Assembly: GCA_002794785.1 (NCBI GenBank)
Contig: NBBA01000010.1
Coordinates: 992,001 to 1,056,000, forward strand
DNA: 64,000 nucleotides
Origin: Coniferiporia sulphurascens
Lineage: Eukaryota > Basidiomycota > Agaricomycetes > Hymenochaetales > Hymenochaetaceae
Reading direction: 5' to 3'
Of this stretch, positions 23,503-36,375 are shown piece by piece. The position numbers and the translations under genes were made by a program. Position 1 is the first letter of the stretch. Each line of letters opens with the position of its first letter. The notes under the pieces were generated by a model, which did not search any database, was not told the DNA's origin, and saw only the letters and a list, made by a program, of their open reading frames with translations.

Positions 23503-23573
23503 GGAGTAATAGCTCAGTGGTAGAGCGTGGGATTGCAGATCCTAAGGTCGTGTGTTCGAACCACTCTTGCTCC
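23503..23573 (+). tRNA. tRNA-Cys (GCA), second copy
   Basis: A 71-nt copy of the upstream tRNA-Cys with a few changes. Acceptor is GGAGTAA/TTGCTCC (one G-T wobble) and the anticodon loop TTGCAGA is kept. The T stem GTGTG/CACTC carries one mismatch, so this copy may be weaker or starting to decay. A T-run (TTTAGTTTTT) follows, suiting Pol III termination. Confidence 0.9.
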
Positions 23574-24032
23574 TTTAGTTTTTGTGTTTCTTGTTTTTCA
23601 ACATGTGATGATTATATTACCTCCCCTCCAATGTCTCAAGCCCATTTTTTTTAACCCGATTATTCCGGGTACGTCTACGCTATTGAGTTCTCTCACTTAA
23701 CCGTGTTTGCGCCTGACCTCCTGAGCTTACATGCTCCCGTCCGGTGTCTGAATCTCTCTTCTTTTTATTCACGCGAACAAGGATATTCCTGGTACTTGGT
23801 ATCTTTCGTAATGCTCTTATTAGTCTCCACTGTACATGATTGAGCTTGACGCCCTGGATACCAGCGAGTCCACGACTTGGTTCCACAAAAATCAATATTT
23901 AATATTGCGGCGATCTCAAGTGTATCCTGGGATCTCCTTTTTTGGACGGACCTACGTGTCATCGTGCTCGAGTCGTGTAACGCGTCCATCCACAACACCC
24001 AGGTCGCGCAGTTGCGGAACATACTCTCAGCA

Positions 24033-25055
24033 ATGGTCCGCTCCTTTTTTCTGTTGCCTTTCCTTGCCGCTGTCGCCAGTGCAGCGCAGCTCGCAGTACA
24101 GTCTGGGCGTGTCAGCATCGCCTCCTCCGATGGCGCTCAACTGCACGCAGAGACGTGCGTATATCACGTCGAATCCCTTGTGAATGGTGTGCGCTGATAC
24201 TCTTCGTGCGCAGGTTTGATATCGGCGGTGTGAAGTCTTCGGCACCGCTGACGCTCGGGCAGACGGACTCGCTCAAGTTGACGTTCACTATCACCGAAAA
24301 AGAGCAGGGCAAGGGCGTGCAGCCTCACCAGGCATTCCTTCGCTTCTATGACGAGGAGACAGGAGAGGAGGGGATTCAGCCTGTACGAGTGAGCCCGTCC
24401 GGGAAGGCCAAGTTTGAGCTCGTGCGTTCCTCTTCCTACAGTTCTCGTGCTCTTTGCTGTACTCACAACTGCTATGTCTGCAACACTAGAACATGGCACG
24501 CCCTCCGCTCTCTCTTCCGCCTACGGGCAATGCGCCTCTGCAAGTAACGCTCATTCTCGGCTCGTTCGTGCACGATCCGCTGCAAGTGCACCTCTTCGAC
24601 CTCGTGCTCCCCGCATCAGCTCCCCCGCCGCAGCACACAGACGAGCCGTCCTTCCACCTGCTCCCCGAAATCGAGCACACATTCCGTCCGGACCCCAAGT
24701 CTCCGCCACAGGTTATCAGCGCTGTCTTCGCAGCCATCGCCCTGTCTCCCTGGCTGATGCTCCTCCCTTTGGTGGCTCTTTGCTTCCGCTACTACATGCC
24801 AATTACTGACCATCCATGGTCTTAATATAGTTGACCAAGATTCCGCACAAGGTCCCGCATCTGTTTTCGTCCAAGGTTCTGTCCTTCATATCCCTCCTCG
24901 CTGCGTTTGAGGGACTCTTGCTCTGGTACTGGGTCGCCCTCCGACTTGGCCAGGTCCTTGCGTACGGGGCAGTCCTCGGCTTCTTCACGGTCTTTGCAGG
25001 AAAAAGCGCTCTCAACACGCTGGCGAAGTTGAGGATAGAAGGCAAAGGTAATTAG
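24033..25055 (+). CDS. SWP1: oligosaccharyltransferase subunit ribophorin II / SWP1
   Basis: Subunit of the ER oligosaccharyltransferase that moves the preformed glycan to Asn on nascent proteins. Four exons set by GT/AG borders (24033-24154, 24214-24421, 24490-24771, 24831-25055) total 837 nt, 278 aa plus stop, in a continuous frame. The N-terminal signal peptide is MVRSFFLLPFLAAVASA. The luminal part reads GVKSSAPLTLGQTDSLKLTF, then HQAFLRFYDEETGEEG and LQVTLILGSFVHDPLQVHLF, then EIEHTFRPDPKSPP. Three hydrophobic segments follow (about residues 185-205, 220-240 and 245-265). FRPDPKSPP just before the first TM, and the C-terminal three-TM block, are family marks. Tail KIR-type basic end, TAG at 25053-25055. 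It sits between tRNA-Cys genes. Confidence 0.94.
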
Positions 25056-25231
25056 ATAGCCCGACTTTCAATAGCCCGCATCTGCTTCGCAGCTTCAAAA
25101 ATAATTATTTGTTCACTTGAGCAACATAAGTACCCTATTCTACGTAAAGTGCGCAAAAAGAGAAAAGTTCCGAAGAAACGATGAGATGATAATTCGCTGA
25201 GTGCCCTAAAAATCCTTAGTTTCACGCATAA

Positions 25232-25302
25232 GGAGCAAGTGTGGTTTGAACACACGACCCTAGGATCTGCAATCCCATGCTCTACCACTGAGCTATTACT
25301 CC
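25232..25302 (-). tRNA. tRNA-Cys (GCA), third copy, minus strand
   Basis: Reverse complement gives a 71-nt cloverleaf nearly identical to the copy at 22686, with acceptor GGAGTAA/TTGCTCC, anticodon loop TTGCAGA and T arm GTGTG-TTCAAAC-CACAC. It lies 177 bp after the SWP1 stop, convergent with it. Confidence 0.95.
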
Positions 25303-28300
25303 GACGCAGATGCGCCAAATTCAAATACCTATAGCCTCTGCACTATACACTGACTGACAAAGAGACTGTCTAACGAAGTCTATTCAGAAGGGATTAAAAA
25401 GGGAAATAAATTCAGAAGGAATTCAGAAAAAGGGCATAGCGGCCGAGTTTGATAGACCGTTCCACTCGGAGTTCTAGGAATAGGAAATGTTAGAAATAGC
25501 GCAAGAACGGACACGCCCCGGCGTAGGCCAATTGATTACTAGGCTGAGCCGAGGCCGGGCAGCGTGTTACAGTCTGAATCGGAGTTGACGTATCGCTGCA
25601 TATGAACCAATTCAACTCTTGCATGGGTTCAGAAGCGCCAGATATCGGCAGGGAATATGACCGGATTTTTGTGAGGGTTTTTGTGTGGCCCGACCCGTCG
25701 GCACGCTCGTGACTAGAAATTTCAGCAGCGTTTCCACCGAGGACGTCGGAACTCAGTCGTCTTCCGCCCTTCGACCTCAGTCGAGGAGTACGAGGCCCCT
25801 GCTTCTTCCTTTATTTTTTTTAGGGTGGCTTTGTACTAGGTCTTATTCTCGGAAAAAGCAATCCATGAGGCTGGGGAAGGTCCTGCCAGTGTAAGGGGGT
25901 CCGGGGTGGTCAGCAGCCGATCTGATATGCGCCGAGGGGTTCGCATCCTCGGGAAGAAAAGGGGCGCGCACGCATTATTTTGAGCCGACATTCGAAACAC
26001 TTTCTCCGACCTCGAGGAGCGAAGTTCTGATACCAGAGGTATACGTCGTTAGTAAGCGTATATGCTCGCCTAGGAAATGTTTTAGTTGAAGATGAAATTC
26101 AGTCGAAGGTGGTGATGATCGGATTATCCAGGAGCGTATAAGCCGGAGACCTTTGATAGTGAGCAGATCAGATGTGGGTTTCTTGTGGGTTTTCCCTTCG
26201 GGCCGGATTTGACTTTGCACAGGACTGTGCTTGCGCAATGAAGTAAACTATGAGACTGGGTGGGCCCTAGCAGTCCCTCGGGCTTAGAGAAAGAATATCC
26301 GGGCGTTACGAAATTCCGGTACATAGAAGGACCGCCGGTAAACATCGGCGGTAGAAATATATTGATTCATGAAGCTGTGCAGATGGAGAAGCCGCTCGAC
26401 AAAAAGGTGTTTTACCTGAGATAATAGAAGTGGTAAATCAGTAAATCAGATTTTCCCTTTTTAAAACGGCAACAGAATCAGATACTTACTATGACTGGAT
26501 TCCTATTAGTCCCTGGATGCGCAAACGGGTAAGCGTATCGTGTTGACACCGAGATACGATTTTTTTTACACGTACATAGTATGTCTAATTACACAGAGAA
26601 CTCTTGACAGGCAACGGTGGAGACTCGTGTCCAGAGAATCACTTCGAACTTGTTGAGGACCTCCCGTGATCTGACGTACTAAACGCATGTCCTCCTCGTG
26701 AGTACGCATCATATATAATGAGCCATCTCGTTCGCTTCCCGGCAGAAGGTCTATATCTATGCTTGTTGCTCCCTTACGGAAGCAACGCAAAGCGATGGCA
26801 TTTAATACTGAAATGCTTCCCCAGGAAATTCCGCATTAGTAGATGCGCGCGAATAAGCTGCGGGTCTAGGCTGACACCCGCTTTTCCATTAATGTGGCGC
26901 CATAAAGGAACGGTAGTCGTTATGAGGACGTACATTAATCAAGTACAACTGAGATAATTCGGTAGACGTGTCAACAAAGCTACCGTTGTACCGAAATGAC
27001 TTTTCGCTAGAAGACCCGCCGCGGCAACATCAGAAGGACGTGTTTCTCGGGCCTCAGTCTGCACGTAGCACGGAGAGGGCATCATGCAGGGCCAGTTAGA
27101 AGCGCCACAAGGCCAGCGACGATCCAATGCACTTGCGCGGCACTACCATCGTTTTGTAGGAGACTCCATTCCACAATTCATGGATCGACAGACAACACGC
27201 ATTTCGGCAGATTTTAATCAACCTCCGGAAAATCACACAGACACTTGATACGCACGCCTGTGGGGACATTGAACAATGTCCTCGGATGTCCGGCGGCCAA
27301 GACGAGCCATGCCAATAAAGAATACAGAGGTGTTCGTGCAGACCACAAATGTGCTCATGGGCGTCTATGCCCCCTTGTTTTTGCGCGGAACAGCCACGGG
27401 TACACAGGCCACGTGCCGTGCAGGATGGTGAAGGCGTGAAAAACTGAGTCGCAGCAGGTAGCCAGGACCCGGACACGAGCGGGTATCAGGTGTAGATGGG
27501 AGTCACCGCGCGAGGGTCGCCATGCGAATTCCACGTTGAAACCCGAGCACACCGCTCGGAACAGTATGTAAAAAAAGCTCGTCTGAAGAACATTGATGTG
27601 TCTGTACTGTTCGTACAGTGAGACGCCGAATAGGGTTGGCATCGCAAAGCAGAGATCGCTTATCAGGGATAGGGGACAACTGAAAGGGCAACCTCACGTG
27701 GAGTCCTCTATGGGAATGCCTTCGTCTCCCCATCTTCATGTAAACTTCATCTCGTTAAATGACTGATGGGTGTACACGTGCGGGTCAATAGTGCGTTTCG
27801 TCATATTTGAAATGTGCCCCCCACTTTGTGTCCTGTAAAGGACTGTCGATGATGTGGGTCAACAAACTTGACACGGGGGGAATAGCCGTCGGCGGCTCAC
27901 TGGCACCAACTCATACGAGGAAGAATAGTCGCCCGATAGCTGACAAATCAATCTTCTGTATTAAGTTTTACCGGAGGGGTGTTACATGGGAAGAAGGAGG
28001 TCGTGCTAAAGCTGGAATTAAAATTGTGGAAAAGCATTAGCGTTCAGTTCGTCTGCCTGCCTTAAGCTTGTCAAGTAACAAGGAAATTACTACATTGAGG
28101 AGCTGAGGCCAAGTGAGGAACGATCGACACGCTCGCTTAGGAATCGGTGATCGACCCCCGAACGGCATCGGCCGAGGGAAAGAAGATATCTGAGGATCAC
28201 ATGCATGAGCATACAACTTGTGAACAGTTGGGGGAAAGGACGGCCATTCGCCGGAACACAAGGACTTCCACGGTAGTATACCTGCGCCAATGCACACTGC

Positions 28301-28475
28301 GGAACTATGCAGAACCGCGGAAAGCTTTTGGAACCATAAGGGCCGCTGACTCGGGTATTGCAGAATCAGCCTTCTATCGTGAACTCAACAAAAATAACCG
28401 CGGAAACGTAGCCTCGACCCCCTAAGACTCTCGTGGCCCGCAGCCACACGCCCCACCCCAGTTCGCCACCCCAGA
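25303..28475. other. 3.2-kb intergenic region
   Basis: No gene supported. Minus-strand frames at 27,355-27,740 have some hydrophobic stretches (for example YEQYRHINVLQTSFFYILF) that might be an old membrane-protein remnant, but no family could be confirmed. Otherwise no repeats or RNA genes were recognised. Confidence 0.4.
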
Positions 28476-30606
28476 TCACCTCTTCCCAGACCGCCGAGCA
28501 GTGAGGGCTTCCCGCACTCTTTTCTCGCGTTTCGCTCGGCGGACTTCCTTCTCCCGCTTCTTCTGCTGTGTGTTCGACACATCCCCTCCGTCTTTCCCCT
28601 CCTCTTCTGCTAGCCTGACGTATGCGTCGATAGACCGCTCCATCTCTCGTTGGACTATCAGCCCAGCGTCCGAGCGCGCAACGTCGAGATCCATTCCCCT
28701 CAACTCCCATTGAAAGTCGAAGCCCCATCCCCCGCTCTGCGTATCAGGGGTAGACCCCCCTGATCCGGGTGCAGATTCGCTTCTAGAAGCTAGTTCCATA
28801 ATTCCAGTTGAAGCCAGAATTGGCAAGTTCGCTGAAAGCGCGCAACCCTCCTCGCGCCACCAGCGTACGAACCACACAGCAGCGCGTGCTATGTCGCGCT
28901 CGCCCCCGCGCTTCAGCATGCTCAGTCGTTGAGCGAGAAGGTCTAGGAAGAGGTATACATCGTCCGTTGGCGGTGTGCCTGGTGGAAGGATCGATAAATA
29001 GGCTGGAGCTGAGAGAACGGAGCGGAGGTCGGATGCTATTATTTCTGGGAGACACAATCGGAATTCACATACCTATAGGGTTTAATAAATTGAGTCTGTA
29101 AAGCAAATACTCTGCCAGAGTCTCTTCGCTGTATAGACCGGCCCTTATACCGGCTATCGCATTCATTCAATTAGTAAAGAAAGCCAAGCCCTAAAGTCAA
29201 TCACGAGCTCTCTCAGACTAAACATACCGATTAAGGCCAATTTTATTCCACGTTCCGCACCCAGGTCGCCCTTTCCGAGAAACGGGAGCATAACGCCGGG
29301 TGAGTCGAAAGAATACACAAGCGGGTTTTGCGAGAGCTTCAAACGTGTCGAGAGTGCACGTGTTAGGCCCGGGTTCGCGGACGTACGTAGAGCCTTCGGC
29401 GTCGCTGTGAAATAATTGAAAAGAAGCCGTTCGCCGGTGTTAGTAAGGAGACAATATTCGAGCGCGGGCGTCGGATTCCTGGAAGTACGTACGTCCGGGG
29501 ATACCCATATTCCGAAGGGCATTGAGCAGCGTAGACTTGCCAACATTTGGCATGCCCACGACCAGGATGTTCAGTTCGTTCGAGATGTGGGCGTTCTCTC
29601 GTGCAATATCTGTCAAGGGAACGGATTAAAAGCAAACGCCGCAACCGCTATCAGCTAAAAGCATTTTTGAACGGAGAGAAGATGGAACGCACTTACGATC
29701 GTCTCGTGTAGGCTTCGGACGTCCTTTGGCCGGTTCCACGAGGCGAAAATGATATGCTGGTCCGGAAATCTAGTCGCCATCGCTCTCTTGTAAGGCTATG
29801 AGATCAAAAACCATCCTACTTGTTAGAGACCCAGTCCGCCGCACGTTTGAGTTTTTTCGGGTCGCACCTCGATCCCCCACTCAGGCACCAAGTCACGCTT
29901 ATTCATGACGATGATACGCTCACACACGAGCGAAGAGTGGCCTCGGAGTGAAGGGCCTGCACCGCTGGCGAGCGAACGCTGTCCGGGAGCGGAGAAAGCC
30001 TCTGCGAGTCTCTGGCGTTCATGTCTCCACTTCTGCAGCACCCCTGAGGAAATGATAAGGCATTATGTCAGTTAGGCAAGTGGGGCCTACTCCAATTGGT
30101 CGGAGTAAAGGTAGTATGCAAGAAGGAAAAATGGAAGATAGTTTGTTATGTCACGAAAAATACGGGGCGGGTGGTTGGACAGGCGACAGCTAATTCGCCG
30201 TAGCCAAGGTAAGGATCCGAATAAACAAAAAATTGTAGAGTGTAAAAACAGAACGTCGGACAGTTACAAACACATGCAGCTTGCTTTAATTATGTTCCCG
30301 GTGGGCATGACGCCACAAAGATCCCGGAGCAACTACGCGGGAAGATACAAACGACAAGTAGAAAGAAAGTAGAAACGAAAAGATAGCAAAAAAAAAAGAT
30401 TGGCGCCCACCTTCAAAGGTTCCGTTGATGCTCGTCAGTGGAAGACGTGCATCTCGCAGCTCGAGCACGACGTCCGTGCGACTGAGGAGTGCAGGGAGTA
30501 TACGCACAAACTGACGCATGTGCCCTGGATACCACGAAGGTGGTGCGGGCAGCACCATTGATGCCATAGTCTGCGCCATGTGGCTCCAATCCCGGCGCTG
30601 TTGCAC
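28476..30606 (-). CDS. MTG1: mitochondrial ribosome-assembly GTPase MTG1
   Basis: Circularly permuted YlqF/MTG1-family GTPase, acting in late assembly of the mitochondrial large ribosomal subunit. The first exon (start 30606, or the nearby Met residues) has PPSWYPGHMRQFVRILPALLSRTDVV and LELRDARLPLTSIN, the classic permuted N-terminus. Next comes the G4 motif as IIVMNKRDLVPEW. A later exon carries G1 as VGMPNVGKSTLLNALR (about 29,510-29,580), then ANPGLTRALST (G2/G3 region) and SFDSPGVMLPFLG (DSPG for G3). The last long exon (29,057-28,476) carries the C-terminal domain: LDLLAQRLSMLKRGGERD, then AAVWFVRWWREEG, and a Lys/Arg-rich coiled coil ending ARRSGKR, TGA at 28476-28478. G4-G1-G3 order confirms permutation. 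The gene looks intact; small exons around 29,600-29,800 are approximate. Confidence 0.92.
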
Positions 30607-32336
30607 AGTATTACGAAGTGTCCTAGGACAGGGTATTTGGGAAATCTAGATAGTGAAGGCCGGAGCTTGGGCTTAATTGAGCTAGTAGCCGAGTTGGTGC
30701 GGCTTACTGTTGGTCGAAATGCTAGATCGTTGAAATGCTGCTAGAGGCCTCAGATTTGGAGCCGTTGGCTTCAGTACAAGTCCGCTTGGGTACTCCGCGC
30801 TCCAGACTGTCTGTGGATTCCCGGGGATTTCCAAAATTCGGGAAAGTATTTGAAAGAGGATGCAAAACGCTGGTAGAATTAGACGCCCGTAATGGAGAAA
30901 TCGGGAAAGTTAAGGCAAAGCGGGAAAGGCTGATGCTGCGCCCTAGCTACGAGGAGAGGTCCTGATGGAGCTAGGAAATTGATGAGAATGATGTAGAAGC
31001 CGATGCTAGGTGTGACAGGGCTGGTATCGGGCAATCGCTTAAAGTTTTCTCAGGTTATCCGATGATTTAAGCGCTGTGCTCCAAAAGAGCTGAATGCGAA
31101 CTGACACCTGAGTCAGTAATTACGAAAGATCATCAGGTTGATTGATGTTCATGCGTTCTCTTAATAATGAAGAAGACGTGACACGTACGTGTTTGGGGCT
31201 TTACCCTTGTATGGGAAATCCCCCCAGTGAGTAGGGAGAAGTGTATAGCTCGTCACGAACGAGTATACCGTAAGCTACGAGAGCTATGTGTTTCAAGACT
31301 AGCAACGGGGAAAAGACCGGTGGTGCGAGCGACTGCGGTTGCACTTCGCCGACTCGGAACTTGCAGATGGAAGAGAAAAGAGAGAAGCTCGTCACACCTC
31401 TGTGACAACTTCACTTCCCAATACTGTTTTTTTAAGGTTTGTTTCCGTCGTTAAGCGGAGATTTTGATCTCAGCGGCGCCCAGATTTCGGTGGCTCCAAG
31501 TATTGGTTGGTGCTAGTGGCTACCATACGATGAACGCCACTACTCGACGGGCTCCGGCGCGGGGGGAGTGAGGGGCAAACACCTTATCTGTGTTCTGACC
31601 GGGTGTACGAAATCTTACGCCTGGGCAGATCGGTGCTCGTGGCTGATGCAGGCCAACACGGTGACCGTGAAACACTAGATTAGAGGCTCAGTAGTCACCG
31701 CGCTTAGCGTCGAGGCGGCGGGAGGCGCGGGTTTAATTAATGTGCAATAATACGCAGCACAATACACCTGCAACTTTCGGGGCAAAGTCGATTGCCTAGC
31801 AGTTCCGAGGCAGTGCATAGAACAAGAAGTTGTCGACGACCCTGAGAATGAATAAAAATGGCGAGTGAGAAGCTCACGAGCAACGGTGCCTGGTTATCGG
31901 AAACGTTTTTAGTGTCAACTACCAAATGGGCTCCTGGCCTGCAGGCTCAGAGGACTGACTGCGTCGAACCAGATATAGATATCAGACAGGAGTCTGTTTC
32001 ACAAACATTCGACGAAGCGACGAGTCATTCGGGGTATTTTTTTATAACAACCAACATGGCACCGATCACAGGAAGAATCACAGAGTATCTAGGAGCAGTA
32101 AGTAATAGCCAAAAGAGCCCAATCCAGGGAAAAAACATATTTTACACACAGCGGCTGGAATGAAAGAGGAGTGGACGGAGTAGAGGTGCACGCAAGTAGG
32201 TCGTTGTGGTGGAGATGAAAACAACCGCTGACTAAACAAATCGCAAGTTGTCGGCATATAGCGCAGCAGTCGCAAAATAAATCGTAGGATAGTGAGAACA
32301 AATAGCAGAGTCCAATTTTTACGGCCGTTGACATAG
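30607..32336. other. intergenic region upstream of MTG1
   Basis: About 1.7 kb without a supported gene. Short frames on both strands look random. No repeats or RNA genes recognised. Confidence 0.45.
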
Positions 32337-33169
32337 TCATGGTGCTTAGTGGTCTAAGACAAGGATTCAGTATTTTTAAAGCAGGGGTACAAGCTGTGAA
32401 CGAGCTGCACTCACCTGGGTCGACCCATGTGTCTGTACCTTCAGAAATGGCGTCGAAGTTCTTCCCACTCCGAGTCCTCCTCTCCACCATCACGGGCGCC
32501 GAGTCGAGGTTAATTAACTTGTCCGACGGTGGAGGTGAGCCTTCCACCCAACCCTTCCAGCCCTTCCTGGCAGCAGAGCGCTTCTTACGAGGTCGTTGCA
32601 TCTGTGGAGCAGGGGAAGACGTGAATGTCCGGTCGAAGATCGAGAAACCATCTTCCGGAGTGTGCGGCCGCTTGGAGGACCATAAGACATGGACGACGAA
32701 ATGGACGGGCCGGGTGTTGGCGGAGACGAGAGCTCGGGTGGCGGTGTAGGCGACACAGAGCGCGTAGCTACGATGGCGGGGCCGCGTATACGCCAAAAGG
32801 AAGAGGTGCTGCTGTTGACTAGGGGCTCCCCGTTTGAGTGGGCGGGCTGGCCGCCGGACGGACCGGCGACAGGTTGGCCTACGCTCTGCTGCCTATGGGC
32901 GGTCTCAGAGCGTTCCACACGCGCCTGCTGCTTCCCAAGCCGCCTCTTTTCCTTCTCACGCCGTTTCCTCTCCCGCCTTCTAAGCTTCCTCTCCTCCTCA
33001 TCGCCCTCGATGAATTTGTAGGGGCCGACGCCGTTGAGCAGGCTGGTGAGAACGTCGCGTGGCGGACGCGGGTCGTAGTCGCCTGCGAGGACGGCGGTCG
33101 CGGTGCGTCGACGCTTGAGCGGGTGGCGGATGGCCGGACGGCCAGCGACGGCAGAGGGTGACATGGTGA
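32337..33169 (-). CDS. hypothetical protein, basic and disordered
   Basis: I do not recognise a family. The likely start is the Met at 33169 (MSPSAVAGRPAIRH). The text contains PLKRRRTATAVLAGDYDPRP, then DVLTSLLNGVGPYKFIEGDEE and a Lys/Arg/Glu-rich helix (RRRERKRREKEKRRLG). A later frame reads RPHTPEDGFSIFDRTFTSSP, then QMQRPRKKRSAARKGWKGWV and KLINLDSAPVMVERRTRSGK. The two frames overlap around 32,680-32,790, so an intron or frame change is needed there; I could not place it. A donor after DTWVDP and an acceptor near 32,343 would give a stop at 32337-32339. The basic clusters suggest nuclear location (inference). The tidy, non-random text in two adjoining frames supports a real gene. Confidence 0.6.
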
Positions 33170-36100
33170 TGGGCAAGGACAATGAGAGGAGAGGAGGGGA
33201 GAAGGAGGAGATGGCGTTCTGTCGCCCTATTTGAGTGTGTTCGGCCAAACAAACAGCCAGGGTTCGTGTGCTACGCGCGGCGATTGGTTGAAGGTTATTT
33301 TTTATTCATATTTCGGCATTGCGGACCCAAATCTGTTAACCCGATTTGGAGTAGGGGCCGTGACCTGTGGCTCGGTTTGTATTGTATTCGTAATATTTAA
33401 TACTAATACGTGCAATTTGGCGTTGTTGTGCTGTACATGAACTGGTGATTCGATTTTCAATAGATTTCATCTGGCGATTCATCAACAACTGCTTCGCGTC
33501 TTCGCGGTTGCTCCCAGCCAGCACAGAACAGGCGACCTTCTCGGTCCGCATTGTTCCCCCTTACTTTCTCCCACGAATCTGAGGCTAGATCTCTCAAAAA
33601 GAAGGGCATCGATTTGGGTTTTGAGCGACTATATAACATAACAGAACGGGGCCACGCCTTCTATAGACACTCCGTTTGCACGTCTACTTATGTTATCGAG
33701 AAGCCAGCACGCATCCACACGCCGCGCCGCGCCCTCGCTTCTCACATCAGCCTCGATTGGCCTCGATCGGCAGAATCAGAACGGCTCAGACCCCACCAGG
33801 TCCAGTACTAGTGGCTGCCCCCATCGCCATCGCCCCCTCTCCTCTGTCTTTCTCCCCCTCCAAGCTTTGCAAAAATGGAAGCCATCATCCGTTCTGATTC
33901 CTTTCAGCCATCTTTGGATCAAACTAGAACTGCCTTCTTTGGCGCTACCAGATGCAGCCACCCGGTTATCGCACGGTCCCGGACGCAATCACGCTTTCCA
34001 TTCTAATACGTCTTTGTTCCCCCCCTAGGCCTCCTGTCGCTGCGGCTACGCTGCAAAGGAGGTAAGAAAACAAAGAAAGACACAACGCATCCGTCCGCGA
34101 AGCAACAGGGTATCCATCGATTTAAGTCAAGGCACCCCCTCGGCGCGGGAACAGAGGATAAATTTACAGAGCCCGCGCCTGTGCACCCATTCACCCTATT
34201 TTTGCATGGCATGGTTCCTTTGCGGAACATCAGGCCATGTCACGTAAGAATACAAACACGTCGCCTCCCAACCTTCCTGCAATAACGTTAAGTTGGGCCA
34301 TTGATGCCCTTCGTCCTCCGATCACTTTGCATTTTAGATTCAAATTCCGACGTTAGAAGTGAAGTACATATCTGGGCAGCACGACAAACACCTGGGTATT
34401 TTCGATGCCCAAAAACGGGGGCGGATTAGACGAAAAGTTTGATTTGAGTTCAGCTCTGCTCTGGCATCCGCGTTTGCATACTGCGCTCGCTGATACAGTA
34501 CCACTCGCTGATGGTCGTCTCGTCTCAGATTTTCCTGAAATGAGTGTTGTTTAGCTCGGCGTCAGTAGCACAGCAAGCACGACACGCTTATCGCCGTATT
34601 CTTTTCCGCCACAAAATCTCGCATGAGGCGCGGGATTTGCTTAGATCACTCCTCTAATGCCCCCTTTACACCCGCGCACGGCTTTCCGGTCCATCCTGTC
34701 CGCTACATCTTCGTCACGAAGTGTAACAGTCCTTGGACTTGTACCGCACCTCGGGACAGCTAGCAGCGCCCGGCCATACTAATATGGAAGGGAGGTAACG
34801 TCTTGGAAACTAGTGGCAGTTCCAATTTACTTCTTATCCTCCGGCGCCAGGTGACTGCGTTACCATTGCCATTATAAGGAGAGTTTGATCTCATATCAAT
34901 CTGGCCATTATACCGCTACCCCAGGCGTCCCATATCCGTCCGGATTCATCTTGGCTTCGTGCCGGCTTCTGCTCTAGTTGATATTCTCTGCTGCTAATAA
35001 TTTAACCTTATGATGAGCGCGGGCGGCATTGCGAAGCCATCCCTACTTCCCATTCCATAGCCAAGGACGGGATGGGGACTTGTTAACTTTGGCCGGACAC
35101 CCACTAGGGCATCTCTATCCCCAAATGCTATTGAGCCAAGGCGATCTTTCCCATAGCTGCTGTTATTGGAAAGAACTGTGTAACTCGGAGAAATTTTGCA
35201 TCCCTGGGACCCACGACCCGGTCCCCCAGCTTTGCACCCAGAAAACTTTGTTTACAAGTATGGATATGCTTCCAACCCGGTCCGCAGATGATCCCCGCCA
35301 GTCCCGGACCACTATTGAGGCTGCTCGTCCTGTGTGGGAGCAAAACTATGTCCAATTTTCGACCTCAGGTGCTATCAATATTTGAGCTTCTTGGGAGACT
35401 CGGGCTCAGTTGATAGCTTTCCCTCGGTCTGTCTGATGTGATTTTGTTCGATAAGCCGAAATCAAGTCAAATAAGACTAAATAGAGGATTAGGGGATTAA
35501 ACTAGAACGTTTGGACCGACTTGGGTGTATCAACGGCTTGACAATGACAGACCACAGCGTCCTGGGCGAACCAGACCACCTGTTGACTGGCAACAATATC
35601 GAGTATAAGACTGGCGCCTTGTCTACCGATTCCGTTCTGCTCGGCCCAGATCTAAACGACCGTACTTCCGCTCTTGGCGCTCTGAGTCGTATAAAACTCA
35701 GGCTGCGGCTCACCTCTGCCCGATGAAAGCGCAAGGAAACAACTTCATCTCCGCACCGCTTCCAGGACATTTGCGCAGTGCGGATGGACAATGGCCTTTA
35801 CCGAGGAGCTTCCCGTAGGCGAGACTGTCAGTAATTTTCATTCGTGGCGAAATAGTGTTTTAAGCTACTAATTATGATGGCACTTCAGGTGCCAGTGATA
35901 GGAACAAGTTTCTTAGGCCGAAACACTGCAGCACCGGCGGAAATGATACTCGCTTCGCAGCTCGTCGACATCCGGACTCTTGGTCTCCTAATTGTCGACT
36001 GTGTCGTATCCATCTATCGGACCATTATCGAATGCCAACATCCGTATTATTTGACCTTACCGGGGTCGCATACCGGAGGATGACCTGTACCCTCCTTTCG

Positions 36101-36334
36101 TTAACTGTACGCTACATTCTCGCAACAATTTGACCACTCGGGAAAACGTTTGTGTATTTTTATCCATTTTCGATCGGCTATCTGAAATACCCCCCTGCAT
36201 CATACGACCGACATTCATATATGCTATCAGAATCAGAGCCGCTAAGGAGAGCGTACCTTTGTCGTCCTAAAAGCTGAAACTCCCCTGGCCTGCGATGGTC
36301 TGTAGCTCGCAAGAGCCATTTTTTGTGGGTCGTG

Positions 36335-36375
36335 AATTTTATTTATTTATTTATTATTTATTTATTCATTTATCT
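36335..36375. repeat. (ATTT)n microsatellite
   Basis: About nine or ten imperfect copies of ATTT on the plus strand. Confidence 0.85.

Noticed and set aside
27355..27739. Minus-strand frames with hydrophobic stretches, possible membrane protein
   Set aside because: No family motif could be confirmed and frames do not join by clear splice sites. Noted only as a possible remnant.
35029..35385. 118-aa plus-strand open frame
   Set aside because: No recognisable domain or splice context in a gene-poor stretch.
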